From the NCBI RefSeq assembly GCF_932294415.1, contig NC_065541.1, forward strand, positions 55,840,290 to 55,904,289: DNA of 64,000 bases, given 5' to 3'. A model generated the notes under the pieces. That model searched no databases. It was not told where the DNA came from and saw only the letters and a program-made list of their open reading frames with translations. The stretch comes from Quercus robur. Lineage: Eukaryota > Streptophyta > Magnoliopsida > Fagales > Fagaceae. Positions 23,101 through 35,610 of this stretch are shown one piece after another. The translations under genes were made by a program, and so were the position numbers. The number at the start of each line of letters is the position of its first letter. Position 1 is the first letter of the stretch.

Positions 23101-23348
23101 TTTTACCCAAAAAATCAACAACAAAGATTCAATCTTTAACCCATACATCAAAAAGAGAGAGAGAGATAGAAGGGTTTACTAGGGAGGTCCCATGGTTCGG
23201 ACTTGTAGATATCGACGACGGAGATTGGGTCGAATTTGAAAGGTTTGTTTAACACCTTGCGCTTCAGGTAGTACCGAACGAGTTCTTCGTCGGTTGGGTG
23301 GAATCGGAATCCGGGAGCGAGTGAGGTTGCTGATTCGTCACGGCCCAT
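20153..23348 (-). CDS. Membrane-tethered NAC transcription factor (ANAC053/ANAC078-like)
   Basis: Six exons on the minus strand: 23348-23180, 23090-22813, 22501-22307, 21530-20982, 20888-20771 and 20565-20153. They join in frame to 573 residues with GT-AG borders. The NAC domain (about 10-160) contains [49 protein letters not shown] and NWVMHEYRL, then [13 protein letters not shown]. The middle is acidic, with a near-duplicate [16 protein letters not shown] pair. The C-terminus has [19 protein letters not shown] and ends in a hydrophobic helix ([18 protein letters not shown]). This layout matches Arabidopsis NTL4/ANAC053 and NTL11/ANAC078, which are released from membranes under stress and linked to proteasome and drought/ROS responses. 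The host function is inferred from that likeness. Intron 2 contains a SINE. GA-repeats lie in the 5' region (23399-23420). Confidence 0.96.
22570..22706 (-). mobile_element. tRNA-derived SINE in intron 2 of the NAC gene
   Basis: On the minus strand it starts GTGGGTTCC, followed by the A-box-like TGGCTCAACTGG and the B-box-like GGGTTTAAACCCC. It ends with GGTGTCTTGG...GATAAAGAGC. The same start and end modules occur at 45791-45918. The 3' boundary is approximate. Confidence 0.7.
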
Positions 23349-25681
23349 TAATTCAAATCAATTCGAACTAATTAGAGTTTTAGAATTGGGGATTTGAAAG
23401 AGAGAGAGAGAGAGAGAATAATTAGGGTTAGGGTTTTGGATTTTTTCAGAGTTTTCAGTCAGAGTCTAAAGGTTGAAAGCTGGAGAGAGAAGAAGAAGAC
23501 GAGGAGAGCGATGCCATTGAGCTAGAGAGACAAAATGAAAAAGAGAAGAGTCTACACAAACAAATTGATAAATAGTGGATACTTCTTCAGGAAGAAATTT
23601 GGGTTTGGTTTGGTTAGAGTCACAGCGTCGGTGATGAAATTGGATTTCAATTCAGTACCCATTTTGTCCACGTGGCAGTATCTTTGTGAGTAGGTAGCAC
23701 TTGCGATGCGGAACTGTTGGGTGTTGGTGTACTGTTTGTTATTCTAGAATGTGCCATTGAGGGGGGGGGGAGGGTGACGTAATCACATCCGTCAAAGTTA
23801 GATTGATAGTATTAAATATCCAATACGAAGTAGGCTTAATTTGTAAGGGAAAATGACAACCTTTGGTTGAAAATCATATCATATCCGTCAAGTAATAAAA
23901 TTACTATTGGATTTTAATAAGTGTTTTTTATTTTTGGATTATATTAAATTTCTTAGAGCTTTCCGAAATCTGGGAATTGTTTCATCCACACAAAAAAGAA
24001 CACACACACACACAAATCTAGGGAACTAGATCACTTTCCCTTGCGTGTAAATTATGATAATATAATGATGATGATTTCATATCAATTTTCATGTGATTAT
24101 CAATAATTTTGTTTATTTAAAATAGAATATAAAGTTGTTTAATTTTAAATACTTTTGATATATAAACAATCTCGTTGATTTGTAATTTAATCAAATTCAA
24201 ATTATACATAAGTTTTTGTTGATATTATAGGACTGAATTACTTTTTATTGAATAAGTTTCTTTTCTCCCTCTAGGAATTATTGAATGAGTAATATGATAT
24301 ATCTATTGACTATTGTTAGATTATATTATCTAGAGATGCTATTACAAATGAATTGATGGTTATTAATAATGTAATGTTAATTAAAAGTTATATTTCTCAA
24401 ATGAGTAAATAGTTTAAATTTATGTCATAAAGATATTTCCTAAAACATAAAGGAATATAATATGCATTGACTTCCTCCCATATATATACATTGACTCTGT
24501 TATTTAGCTTCAAATGACTTTTTTTTAAATGTTAAAACCGTGTGTGAGGCATATAAATATGAACAATAATTTTACTTTTTTTTAGAATCAAATATATGAA
24601 AAATTAAGCTATAAAATCTAGGATCCTAAAAATTATTTTTGGTTCAAATGGAACATTGAGATGCATTGTTTTTGGCGCAGTCAAAGCTAGAAATGTACCA
24701 TTGGATTGATCGTCTGGATCTACAGTTATGGAACTCACTAGGATCTTTCCTTCTTCTTTTTTTTTTTTTTTTTAAGGCGACTTGATGCACATTTTTGCTG
24801 GAACAGAACAGACAACTTTCTATCTAGGTGGCTTTGGACTTTTACTTTAGAGTATAGACCACAAATCTCTTACTCGAGGAGTCATCTATTAATAGCCACC
24901 AGCCAACGCCCTCACTACCCTACATATCTTTTAAACCAAAGTAGAGTGTCATTGGTGTATGTAAATTATTGTTTTCCTAAGTTTGCAGTGTCATAAACAA
25001 TTTGTGTTACCCTATGTTGCTGCAGCTGATGATAGTGAGTAACATGAAGAAGGCACGCAAGCAAGATAAGAACCTCGAAATTTCAGAACACGCAGCAGTC
25101 GTCATTGCCAAGACTTGTGTGAGTTGCATACATACACGTACACAACTAAATTGACTTGATTGAGACTTGTTTATCACATGATCTTCACAGTACATGTAGT
25201 TTGTAGGAGATGAACCCATCACCATCAACAAAGATTCAGAAGTTATGATGTCTTCTAGTCCAGTTGTATCATCTCTTTAAGTTTCAGCTAATCCACCATT
25301 CATAAAAATCCTTGAAAAAAAAAGGGCAGTGCATCACCATCAAACTCGTCATGGAGTCATGGGGGCAATGCCATTGACCCAATTTTTTTCTGTGAGCCTT
25401 GGTTTCAGGCTTGGGTTCTTAATAAATAAGAAAATTTTTAATTGTTTTACTAAGACTGTATAAGTCTTAAATTTTGAACCAAGAAGTCTACATTACCCTT
25501 TTTTAAGAACAAAGGCTTCGATAGCCGATACAACATTACATTTTGACATTCTTACAAACAAATGTTCAACAACAGTAAAAAGCTCCTGACCCTAGAAAAG
25601 AATACATGATCTCAGATCAACTGATGTGAGAGGGAAAAGCCCACAAAGGGCTGCAAAACTTACATAACATACGCCTACCAT
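23349..25681. other. Region between the two tandem NAC genes
   Basis: This contains the 5' UTR and promoter of the membrane-bound NAC gene (GA-rich near 23400-23560) and the 3' flank of the upstream NAC gene. A G-run lies at 23761-23771 and a poly-T run at 24757-24772. No gene is recognised. Confidence 0.5.
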
Positions 25682-28600
25682 TCACTTGACATCTCGGACA
25701 CTCCTCTTCAAGTCCTCATTTTCCTTGTTCAGAAGATCAATTCGAGATCGAAGAATGTTTAACATGGTTTGGGCACTCATCAGTTCAAACTTCAATGTCT
25801 CCCTCTCTACTGAAATTTTATGTATCTCATTTTGCAGATCTTGTATGAATTTCAAGCAGCTAGGAGGCACGGACGAATCAAGATTAGCAATATCAAACGG
25901 AGGAGAAACTGAAAGACTATCTTTGGGTTCTATAGATTCTAATAGAGAATATTCCACGAGTGCGGAAAGGAAATTCCTTGTTGCTGGGGCGGTGGTGGTG
26001 GTTGTCAATGGTGTTGCTGCGGTGGTTGTTGTAGATGAGCAATGATCCTGACTTGTCCTAGTTGAAGTCTCTAAACCATTTGAATGATTAGAGTTCGATT
26101 CATTATGACGCCTTCTTTTATACCTTAATAGTGGGCTGGGTCTTGGATTAGCCAAGCACGGTGAAGGATAATCATCCATTCTCTCACTCTTGCAGACAAC
26201 CAGAGCATTTTGATTCTCTCTTGGTACTTCACTAAGAGGAACCTCATTAATGGACTGAGTATCCTGAAACAACCAACATTGGAAAGTAAAAAAGACTTTT
26301 TGGATATAATGAGGCTTGAAATACTAAGTATAGGAGCTACATCATACACAACTAACGGCATAATAGATATAAACATACCCACAAATCGGAAGAGCACAAC
26401 CAATATCTATCGTGGAATAAACAAATTAAGCCTTCACACGTTTTTTATTTATTAGGTATAGGGGGAGGGGGGCTGGTGGGGTTCAAACCGCAAGTGCCTT
26501 GGCATCACAAGAGGGGCTCAAACCACACTCATTTAACCAAAGATCATATCAAGTATTGACTTTATAATCATTACTCTTGGATCTCTAACACTGTGACCGT
26601 AATTGTTAGAAATGGGGGTGGTGTCTATCATATCAAAGAAATGGATCAAATCACTAGTAAAGAATTTCAAATTGTTTGGGGGTATAAAAATGGTCATAAA
26701 TTGTATGATTAGTATGTTTATTTTCCAAATCTATTCAAGTAAGGTGTTTATCGTATTGAACAATAATTTCTCTTTCGTTTTTCATTATGATTTATTTTTT
26801 CTTCTTCATATTTGGGGTTTGATGGAGACTTTAGATTAGACCAATTGTTTTTAGTTTATGATTGTTAGAATTTAATTGGATGACTTTCCCCCTTATATAT
26901 ACTAGTTTGAAGGCAATTTATAACTCTATTCTATTTTGGCAAGATTATGAGAAAGACAACTATTTGCATTACATACCATGTGTTGTCACGTTTGGTGTGA
27001 TGTATTTTAATATGGTGTGAATTATCTACTTGATGCATTGTAACTTGAAAATATGATCATTTTGAAAATTTTGTAAATATATCTTAATTAAATTTTTTGG
27101 TTGAATTTCTAAAATATTATTGTATAAATGATGATAAAATTGGTCATATATTGATTATGTCTCAAGCTTGTAATTCGTGTCTTTTTATAGATGTATATCT
27201 TATATCTATAATATTTAGGGGTGTCCAATGGATGGGTTTGGGTGGGTTTGGGATGGGCATAATTGGATTGGGTATATAAAACCCATTTACCAATTAAAAC
27301 CCATTTAACTAATTGTTTCTAACCCAAATTCAACCCAACCCAATTATTATGGGTAACCCCCAACTCACTTAATTACCCAATTATCAAAATTACCAAAATG
27401 CCAGTAAAGTGAAAACCCCAACACTTTCTTGGATTTCCTTTTCCACTCTCTCTAGTCTCCATTCTTGGGATTAAAAAATTCCACATAAGCATATCCACAT
27501 CAGCAATTATATTAAAAATCCAAATAAAAAAATATTTTCTTTTCTTTTCTTTTCTATTTTCTCTCACTTTCTTGGCAACCAAACAGTGCAACAAATACAA
27601 AGAAATGTAATTTCAAGCATTGCACAGTGAATACTCACTCCCTTAAAACCACGAACGCGGTCTTCCCTTTGGCGCGGATCCTCTGTGCGCAACCCCGCAC
27701 CAGCACGTTCTGGTCCTTCAACGGCTCAGCCAGCTTGCCGATCTCGGTCCAAACCCTAATACCGGGAGCGACCTTCAACTGGAGGTCCAAAATTGGAACG
27801 TTGCCGTAATTGTCGGTGAGCGGATCCTCTATTGAAAGTAATTGAATGTCGGAGGCCACGGCGGCTTCCTAGCGGCACATTAGCTTCTCAAGCTTCGCGG
27901 CTTCTTTCTTGCTCTAAGGTTTGGAGGATTCATCTTCTTCTTCTTCTTGTTGTTCTGGTTGTGGTTTTGGTAGCTGGGGTTCGGAGGACGACATGGATGT
28001 AGGAGCAGAGAGAGAAAGAGGGGGTTTTGGTTTGAATGGGTTTTGCGATTTGTGAAGAGCAAATGTGCACTGCACTGCGGTTTTGTCAAGTTTTTTCAAG
28101 AGCCGAATCTATGGGTAAGTGTCATTGCCATTAGGAGGATCCGCCATCATCAACTCCTTAAACTCAACTGAAAACTTGAGCATGAGTACTCCAATGGATT
28201 CCATGAGTTCTAGATGAGAGCTAGAGAAAGAGAGAGAGCAAGCGAGAGAGAGAGAAGTGTTTGGAGGCTAAGAAAATGAAGGAAAATGAAAACCCAAACA
28301 CTGAAATGCCTGAAGTTTTTTTTTTTTTTTTTTATGGGAAGGGCTGGGTTGAATTTGGATATATTGTTTTTAGGTTAAATGGGGTTCAATGGATTTTTAG
28401 TTAAAACCCGATAATCATTGGGTCTAATTGGGTTGATGCCCATTTAACCCAACTAATAATTGGGTGGGTTTAAGATCAATTAGAGTGGGTGGGTTTGGGT
28501 GGGCAAATGGGTTTGAGCTTACTTTGTCACCCCTAATAATATTATTGTTCATGTATTTTACAATACATGACACAAAAACTTATATATCGATTCAAGATAA

Positions 28601-31600
28601 GATTCATTTTTTGACAACAATACACATAACCATGATTTAATATGGAGAATATACATTCCAACTCTCTATAACCACAAATGGAAGAGTCAAAACTGACTAT
28701 CAAATATAAAAACCTAGTGGTATAGACCTAGCCTGTCCAATTTCTCACTATACTGCAATTCTTCCATACAATACAAGGTATTTTGTCCCCCAGGAGGGTG
28801 GGAGGATAAACAAGGATACGGGTAGTATGCAAATGAGATCATTCAAAAAATATATTGAGAGGGAAAAAAAATCTCAATGCCTAAAGTTAAGGTCAACAGA
28901 AAACCTAAGAAAGAGGTCAAAGAATGGACCAACACCCAGCTGAACAACACTTTAAGAAAGTTAAACTTTATTACCTCCAAGGAATTCTCTCTTCAAGCCC
29001 TCTTATTTCTTTCCAGCCAAATATACTAAATAAGGCATGATGGAGTAGCTCTTTATACTACACCCTCAAGAAGTCAAGAACTGATCTGAGCATAATCTGA
29101 TGCACTCCAAAGAGTGAAAAAGGCAGAGACCATAACTCACAGGCAAATGAAAAATGAAGTGATGCACAGTTTCACCATCCTTCTTGCACATATAACACCA
29201 ACTAAGAATATAATTCTTAGATGACATTTATGTAAATTATCTGCAGTCCACACAAAGTAAGAATATGGAGGGAATTCTAAATGCCAAATATTCTTACATG
29301 GGAACTGATTCTTCAACAAACCATGTGGTTGAAAATAGAAACTCCTACCATCTTATCTACCACTCTTGTTCAATTTTCAATTTAGTGTCTTCCCCCACTT
29401 CACATACCATGGCAGCATAAAGCATTTCAAGAATAGCATCAACAGATTCATCCTCCCAATCTTTAACTGCCTGAAAAAACTCAAATCCTTATGCAAAACC
29501 CCATCCATCCAACCCTTGCAATCAGCTACTTTAACCTCTTTGTTCTTGTTATAGAAAATAAATCTGAAAATAGATCTTCCATTTGTAAATCAGAACCCAC
29601 AAATCCTGCCAAAAAAAGGGTCCTGCTTCCGTCATGCACATAAACATGTGAATATCAGAACACCACGTCATTGCAAAAAGGGTCCTCTCCCATCCTTCAA
29701 CCTCACATATCACTTCAACTAAACACAATCTTCTGGAGATAAGAAGGAAACGCAATCCTCTCCCAAAATTATCAGATGTGTGCAACACATCTACGAGTGA
29801 TAACTTATGTTCCAAGTAGGCAACTAACGCCAATTACACCTTATTACTACTTACAATAAACTAACGAAAAAGCACCTTTGGGATTATCCTTTATATATAT
29901 ATAAAATACATAACCTTAGGGACTAGTATCAATCTAATACAAAGAATCCAAAATTGAACCAATTCACGTATTAGATGTAAACATGCTTCACTGAAGGTGC
30001 ACACCTCCAACAAAAAAAAATTATATTAATAAAGTCATCTCTCCATTTATCTAGTTTCGAGACATCATCTAAGCAAAATTTATGCATGCCAAAGTTATCA
30101 CATCTGAATATAGACCATTTGCCCAACAAGTAAGCAAAAGGCCCAACCACTCAGCTGGTTCATATCATTACGTGCACCATTTAATAGGTTGATTTTATAA
30201 CTGACTACACAAGTCTCACTCAAACACCTAGCTAGTGTGAGTTGGCTTGCTTTCACTTCCATGCTTTAAGGGGGTAAAAAAACTGAGGATTTCACAGACC
30301 AGAAAGCACATGATACGAGTAATAAAATCAAATTAACTGAGGACAATGCTTCTTCATTTATAGTTTTACCTTGTTAAATATTCAAAGATGACCTTTTGTC
30401 TTTGAACCATACTTCTTATATATTATGCTACCATTACTACAATAATAAAAAGTTCACCTTGTGCTTCAACAATTTTTCCAAATGGTTTAACCATTTACCA
30501 GCCTGGCAGCCTCCAAACTGGTTGACATTCAATCCAAGTACATGCACAATGCCAAGAAACCTCGGAGAAAAATCCCAGGCTCAAAAATCAGCTCATGCTA
30601 GAACAAGTTTCCAAACCTCTATTCAAACTCTTAACTCCAGATTAGCAAAATGAGCTCACAAATGGCTTGCAAGCTTTAGAAACTTGGGCCAAAATTTGTT
30701 ATTTGAGGAGAACAAAGGCCACTTCACATTGCAAGCCCGTCACTTGACAAGTTTTATTATCTAAGAGGAACATGAGGAACCTCAAACTGCAAGCCCATCT
30801 TTTTGTTATTAAAGAAAGTTTGAGCCCACACAAAGACAAGCATTGATACATAAAACGCTTGGGGGCATAGGTGTTCATAAAGGAAAAGCCTTATCTACCT
30901 CCAACTTTGCGATGTGGAATTCCCAGCCAGCCTTCTCCCATATCAACAATCCCACATAAGAAGTGATGCCAATTACATTTTTTTGCTAATAAATGTATCA
31001 CATGCCCACTCTGTCTTTCATCCATGAAGTCTAAATGTCTCAAATAATGGACAAGGAAGCCTTTATAAGTTGGCCAAAAACTTTGTAACATCTCCTATAA
31101 GAGCTGGGCTAGCGAGCCAACAAGCCAAGCATCTTACTGCCAAGGGCTTGCTTCATTTACGAATGAGCCTTAGAATGTGTTCAAGTTTAGCTCATTCACC
31201 ACAATGAACAAGCCGAGCTGGGCTTTGACCAAGCTACTCATGCATCTCAGAGCTCTCACAATTCCCCCATCATCTATGTGAAGGCACCTATTAAAAATTT
31301 GTCAGATAAAGCCATGTTCAACCTATCAGAACCCAACTTGTTCAAAAGATTCAACTTCTTTCCAACTCCCACCGATTCTTCCTCTTCAATAGGTCTTTTA
31401 AACTACCCGAAATATAAATGCTCTATATCATCAAACTCAAAGAGATCCAACTCGAGAGACCACACTCGCTTCTCAAAAGACCTCTTGAAAAACTCAGCTC
31501 TACTTCCAACTTCTCTCAACACCTTCCTTAAGAATTTCACAACTGGCCATTCTATGCAAACTTGCCATCCAATTAGAAGTTTCAGGCTCTGTCACTTTTT

Positions 31601-31682
31601 AGCAAGAAAAACTTCTCTACGTTGCTTCCAATTGGTTTCCAACTCAAACCAAACAACCAAAATCCCTTCCTTTCCTGCTTCT

Positions 31683-31723
<41 letters not shown>

Positions 31724-34700
31724 CCTTTCCTCTCCAACAAATCTACTAGCCTCTGGATATTTCCTTATTCACATTCTAATTTTCACTTGGAGCTTTTAAC
31801 TACTTTTCATATATAAATCTCAATACACCTTCCTTAAATTGGAAGAGACTCTGCCACCTTTCAACCGAATCCATGAAAACATCAACCCCAGCCCACATAT
31901 TCTCGACAATTTTTTTTCCAATTCCTTTTATACCCATGAACCTAGCAATAGGGAAGTAAGATCATAGATAGGTATTGGAGTATAGAGGTTAAATCTATTT
32001 AATAAACTATTACACCATATAGACCTATGTGCTATCGCACGGGGGGGGCGTGTGTGTTGGGGGTCAGACTGGAGTATGAAAACATAATTGAATTACACAC
32101 ACTTATATACATGTACATATACACATATACGCGCATGTGTGAAGTATGAGGAAAGATTCTTAATTCAATTATCATTTGCACTTGATAACATTATAGCTTT
32201 TAATTGGATACTTCCTCTCATCTTTTTTTTTTAATCAATAAGTTTTGGCCCAAGGGGAGGGGAAGGGGAGATTTGAACAAGAGACCACTTCATGAGGCGT
32301 GATCCTAGCTGATTATGCTACTGCTTAGCGTGATATCTTCCTTTCACATAAGATTGTAAAAAGGCTTTACTAAAAATTGCTATATAATATTGAATACTTT
32401 AAGACTCAACTTTTATTACAAAAAAATAAATGAGAATTGGACATCTATGGTGTCTCTATAATGTACTTATCTCTTTATTCTTGTTTTACAAGATAATTTT
32501 GTTTTCTTGAAATTCCAATCTTGTGAATATATGAATTTAAGATACCTAAATTTTCTCTTCTTTTGTTTCCATTTTTCTTTTCTTTTCTTTTTTTATAAGA
32601 TTTCTCTTCTTTTGTTTTTCACGGACAGGGTGCTCATAAGGTTTAGGTGGCCAAAGCACAAAAAACTTATTTTTATTTATACTCTACATTTATCCCTCAA
32701 TGTTTTTGCAACAATAACATGGCGTAATTCAGTATCTATAATTCAACACTTCAATGAAGGACCGCTAATAAGTATAAGTACTCTTTCAAGTTTTCCTACT
32801 TATTTCTTTTTGATAAGTATGTTTTCCTACTTATTTCTTTTCTCTCTTTCCTATTCTAGTGGAGATGGCCAATCGGATTGGGAATTACAAAGAAACTTTT
32901 TATAGAGAGGGATTGGTGAGGAACCTAAATTCCATCTAGTTAATTGGGCTCAAATTTGTGAACCACTGCAAAATGGGGGGTTGGGTGTCAAGAATTTGAG
33001 AAGATTTAATCAAGTATTGTCAGGAACTAGTTGTGGAGATATGAGACCGAGAGAGAACTACTTTGGAGGAGTATCATAGAAGTGAAGTACGGGAGTGATT
33101 TTTTTGGGGGTGCTAGTGTCCTAAAGGTGTGTCAGGTCCTTATGGTGTTGGTCTTTGGAAATCCATAAGACGGGAGTGGTTGACCTTTTCCCGGTTTGAT
33201 GTGGGTGATGATGCTAGGGTGAAGTTTTGGCATGATTTATGGTGTGGTGCTAGTCCACTTAAAGAGGCCTTCCCAGAATTATATAAAATTAGTCGTGATA
33301 AGGAGTCTTCTATAAGGAAGGTTATGCAAGTCTCTAATGAGATGACTCACTGGGATGTTCAATTCACTAGATCATTCCAGTATTGGGAGTTGGAGTCTCA
33401 GGCTGCTTTTATGGACTTAATCTATTCTAGGCCAGTGAGGACTGAGGGGTGAGGGGCTTGATAAACTTAGTTGGAGGTCAGCCAAGAGTCCGGGTTTTGA
33501 GGTGCGTGGGCATTACCATTCCTTAAATTCATCTAATGGCATGTCATTTCCTTGGAAGTTGGTGTGGCGCTTGAAGGTTCCTCCTAGGATAGCAATCTTT
33601 GCATGTACTACTGCCTTAGGGAAGATTTTGTCTACAGATTATGTATGGAAGAGAGGTATTATGGTTGTAGATTGGTGTGTTTGTTTGGTCGTCAATGGGT
33701 TATACCACAAAGGGTTCTCGATTTGTTAGCAACATGGCAAGGTTCTTTTGGTAGACATCAAGATATAGCTTTTTGGAGGGTTGTGTTGCATTGCATTATG
33801 TGAGTCTTTGGCAGGAATAGAATGCTAGAAGCTTTGAGGGATGTGAATGGTCTATTTTTGAGATTAAATCTTTTTTCTTTCATACTTTGCTAGATTGGAG
33901 TGTTACACTTTTCAATATGTTCCTTGTTCTCCTTTTTTAGATATGCTTGAGCATTGTAATTTCAGAGATTGATTGCACTGCTCCCTAAGTTGAGTACACC
34001 GCCGATGTACATGGGTTGTTTAATTCAATAAAATTTTACTTATCAATAAAATAAAATAAAATAAAAGAATCAAAGTTAGAAAAATAACCAACCTGCTCAA
34101 AATTATTCCCTTCAATAAACGAATCCTGACGATTTTCAACGCATTCAACATAACCATTCTCAACATATTCGTAACGGCCATTCTCTTCAGCACATACAAC
34201 ATTGCCAACGTCTTCATCACATTCATCATGACCAGCCTCTTCAGCATATGCATCATAGCCAGCCTGTACATCACATGGATTGTGGACGGCTACCACTTCC
34301 TTCCCAGCCTGTTCCCCCAGAAACAAAACCGGCGCACTATCATCCCATTCCTCCTCAATAAAAGGAGCATATCGGTGGCTATTCGGTGGTCCAATATTAT
34401 TCTTATGAAATACCCTACACAGCACATATGAATCCTTCTCCACACAAACAAAAACCCAAAACATAAAGGTTAACAAAATAATAGTAACCATACAATTCCA
34501 ATTTGGCAAAACATAATAAAAATGCTTTTTAGTTGCTGAGAAAAATGTAGGAAATGAACAACCTTGAACTTCTAAATTGAGATTCACACTTGGGGGGACC
34601 CAAATTGACTAACTCCTCCAGCTCACTAACATCAACTAAAAATCCCAAATGTGGTGAGTCTTTCATTCAGTCAAACCAGAAGTGCACAATCCATAAGTTC

Positions 34701-35610
34701 CAAAGTTCACATTTCAACTCATTTGATAAACATTCTCAGCAACTAAATGAAAAACTGCATAAAACCATTAACTTGCCACATCCCTCACCTGCATAGTAGC
34801 CCCAGCCCGAGCTTTCTCCAATTCTTCATCGACAAGCCTGTACTCATGCATCACCCAATTGGTCCTCAATCCATCCGGGGCTCGGCCACTATGAAAAACC
34901 AAAGTTTTCTTGAGCCCAGCCGTCCTAGAATCGTGAAGAACTGGCCTGTCATTCCCGGTGGCTTTCCAGTACCCTTTGTTTGTAGCCCTGTTCATTCTCG
35001 CCCCATTGCCATACTTCTTATCCAATGCACTAAAAAAATACCACTCTTGGTCCCTCGTCTTCAATCCCGACTTATCTAAACACCCAATTCATTTTTTTAA
35101 AAAAAATAAAATAATAATTAAACAAACAAACAGGCAAATCAGAACCCACTAAATAAGAACAAACAAATTATACACTTATAGCCCCCCCATCAAAAAATAC
35201 ATAAAACAACACTTATACTCAATAAATCAAAAAATAAATTTAAAAAAAATAAATAAATAAAATACCCACCACAAAGTGATCAATACCCACATAAGAAAAA
35301 CACGTGATCAATACAACAACACTAATAAAACACATGAACAGGAAGTTTTATAAAAACATAAAGATATAACCTTAAACGAAACAAAAACAAAGACCCAACA
35401 GAGACACAGGTACAGGATATAACCTGCGAGGTCCCAAGGCTCGCTTTTGTAGATGTCGACCTCGGAAATAGCATTGATTCGAAAGGGTTTGCCGCAAACC
35501 TTGCGTTTAAGGTAGTATATGACAAGCTCTTCGTCCGTGGGGTGGAACCTGAACCCAGGTGCCAACGCGGTGGGTGGCGGTGCTGGCAGCGACGGCGTTT
35601 CACGGCGCAT
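25682..35610 (-). CDS. NAC transcription factor with C-terminal coiled coil (ANAC050/052-like)
   Basis: Four exons on the minus strand: 35610-35424, 35075-34789, 34434-34093 and 26263-25682. They join in frame to 465 residues. The NAC domain has [80 protein letters not shown] and [17 protein letters not shown]. Exon 3 ends in an acidic Glu/Tyr/Asn-rich repeat region. The last exon has [23 protein letters not shown] and a C-terminal coiled coil ([20 protein letters not shown] onward). These match Arabidopsis ANAC050/052, transcriptional repressor partners of the histone demethylase JMJ14. Intron 3 spans 7829 bp (26264-34092) and is filled with mobile DNA, but splice phase 0 is kept on both sides. 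Linking exon 4 to exons 1-3 rests on family similarity and phase. Confidence 0.92.
27216..28535. mobile_element. Nonautonomous hAT element with captured gene fragment
   Basis: The element starts TAGGGGTGTCCAA and ends with the complement of TAGGGGTGACAAA. It is flanked by the perfect 8-bp duplication ATAATATT (27208-27215 and 28536-28543). Both the termini and the 8-bp duplication are typical of hAT elements. Subterminal regions are rich in GGGTTTGGGTGGG-type repeats. The interior holds about 0.5 kb of an aspartyl-tRNA synthetase 5' region and no transposase. It sits in intron 3 of the ANAC050/052-like gene. Confidence 0.92.
27612..27994 (-). pseudogene. Captured 5' fragment of a cytosolic aspartyl-tRNA synthetase gene
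   Basis: From ATG 27994 the minus strand encodes [16 protein letters not shown] and an acidic run. It continues with [56 protein letters not shown] and VFTVQCL. This matches the N-terminal extension and the start of the OB-fold anticodon-binding domain of plant AspRS. One reading frame is kept throughout but is broken by three in-frame stops (two TAG and a TGA just after VVLRE). No catalytic domain is present. Sequence up to about 28110 looks like the donor 5' UTR. It is a captured, nonfunctional fragment in antisense or sense use only at the RNA level, if at all; it lies in the same strand as the host NAC gene. Confidence 0.88.
28965..29545 (-). mobile_element. Degenerate L1-type LINE fragment in NAC intron 3
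   Basis: The minus strand gives broken frames resembling the plant L1 region between reverse transcriptase and the zf-RVT domain: [13 protein letters not shown]-like, then [23 protein letters not shown] and a remnant of the Cys/His block. Several frameshifts and stops are visible. Confidence 0.65.
29546..32749. other. Unassigned part of NAC intron 3
   Basis: No recognisable gene. Open frames at 30891-31091 (minus) and 31278-31799 (plus) have no family I know and end in or abut low-complexity sequence, such as a 33-A run at 31684-31717. A G-run lies at 32041-32048. Confidence 0.4.
32750..34067 (+). mobile_element. 5'-truncated L1-type LINE in NAC intron 3
   Basis: The plus strand encodes broken pieces of the C-terminal part of a plant L1 ORF2: [11 protein letters not shown], then [20 protein letters not shown]. 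Next come [38 protein letters not shown] and [13 protein letters not shown], then [20 protein letters not shown]. Stops and frameshifts interrupt it. It ends with TTTACTTATCAATAAAATAA repeats near 34067, a likely 3' tail. It is inserted antisense to the NAC gene, 25 bp from the 3' end of exon 3. Confidence 0.8.

Noticed and set aside
27600-28100. Functional aspartyl-tRNA synthetase gene
   Set aside because: Only the N-terminal region is present, with three stop codons, inside hAT ends. It is a captured fragment.
31278-31799. 173-codon plus-strand frame in NAC intron 3
   Set aside because: No recognisable family, ends in a poly-Lys run from poly-A, and lies in a transposon-rich intron.
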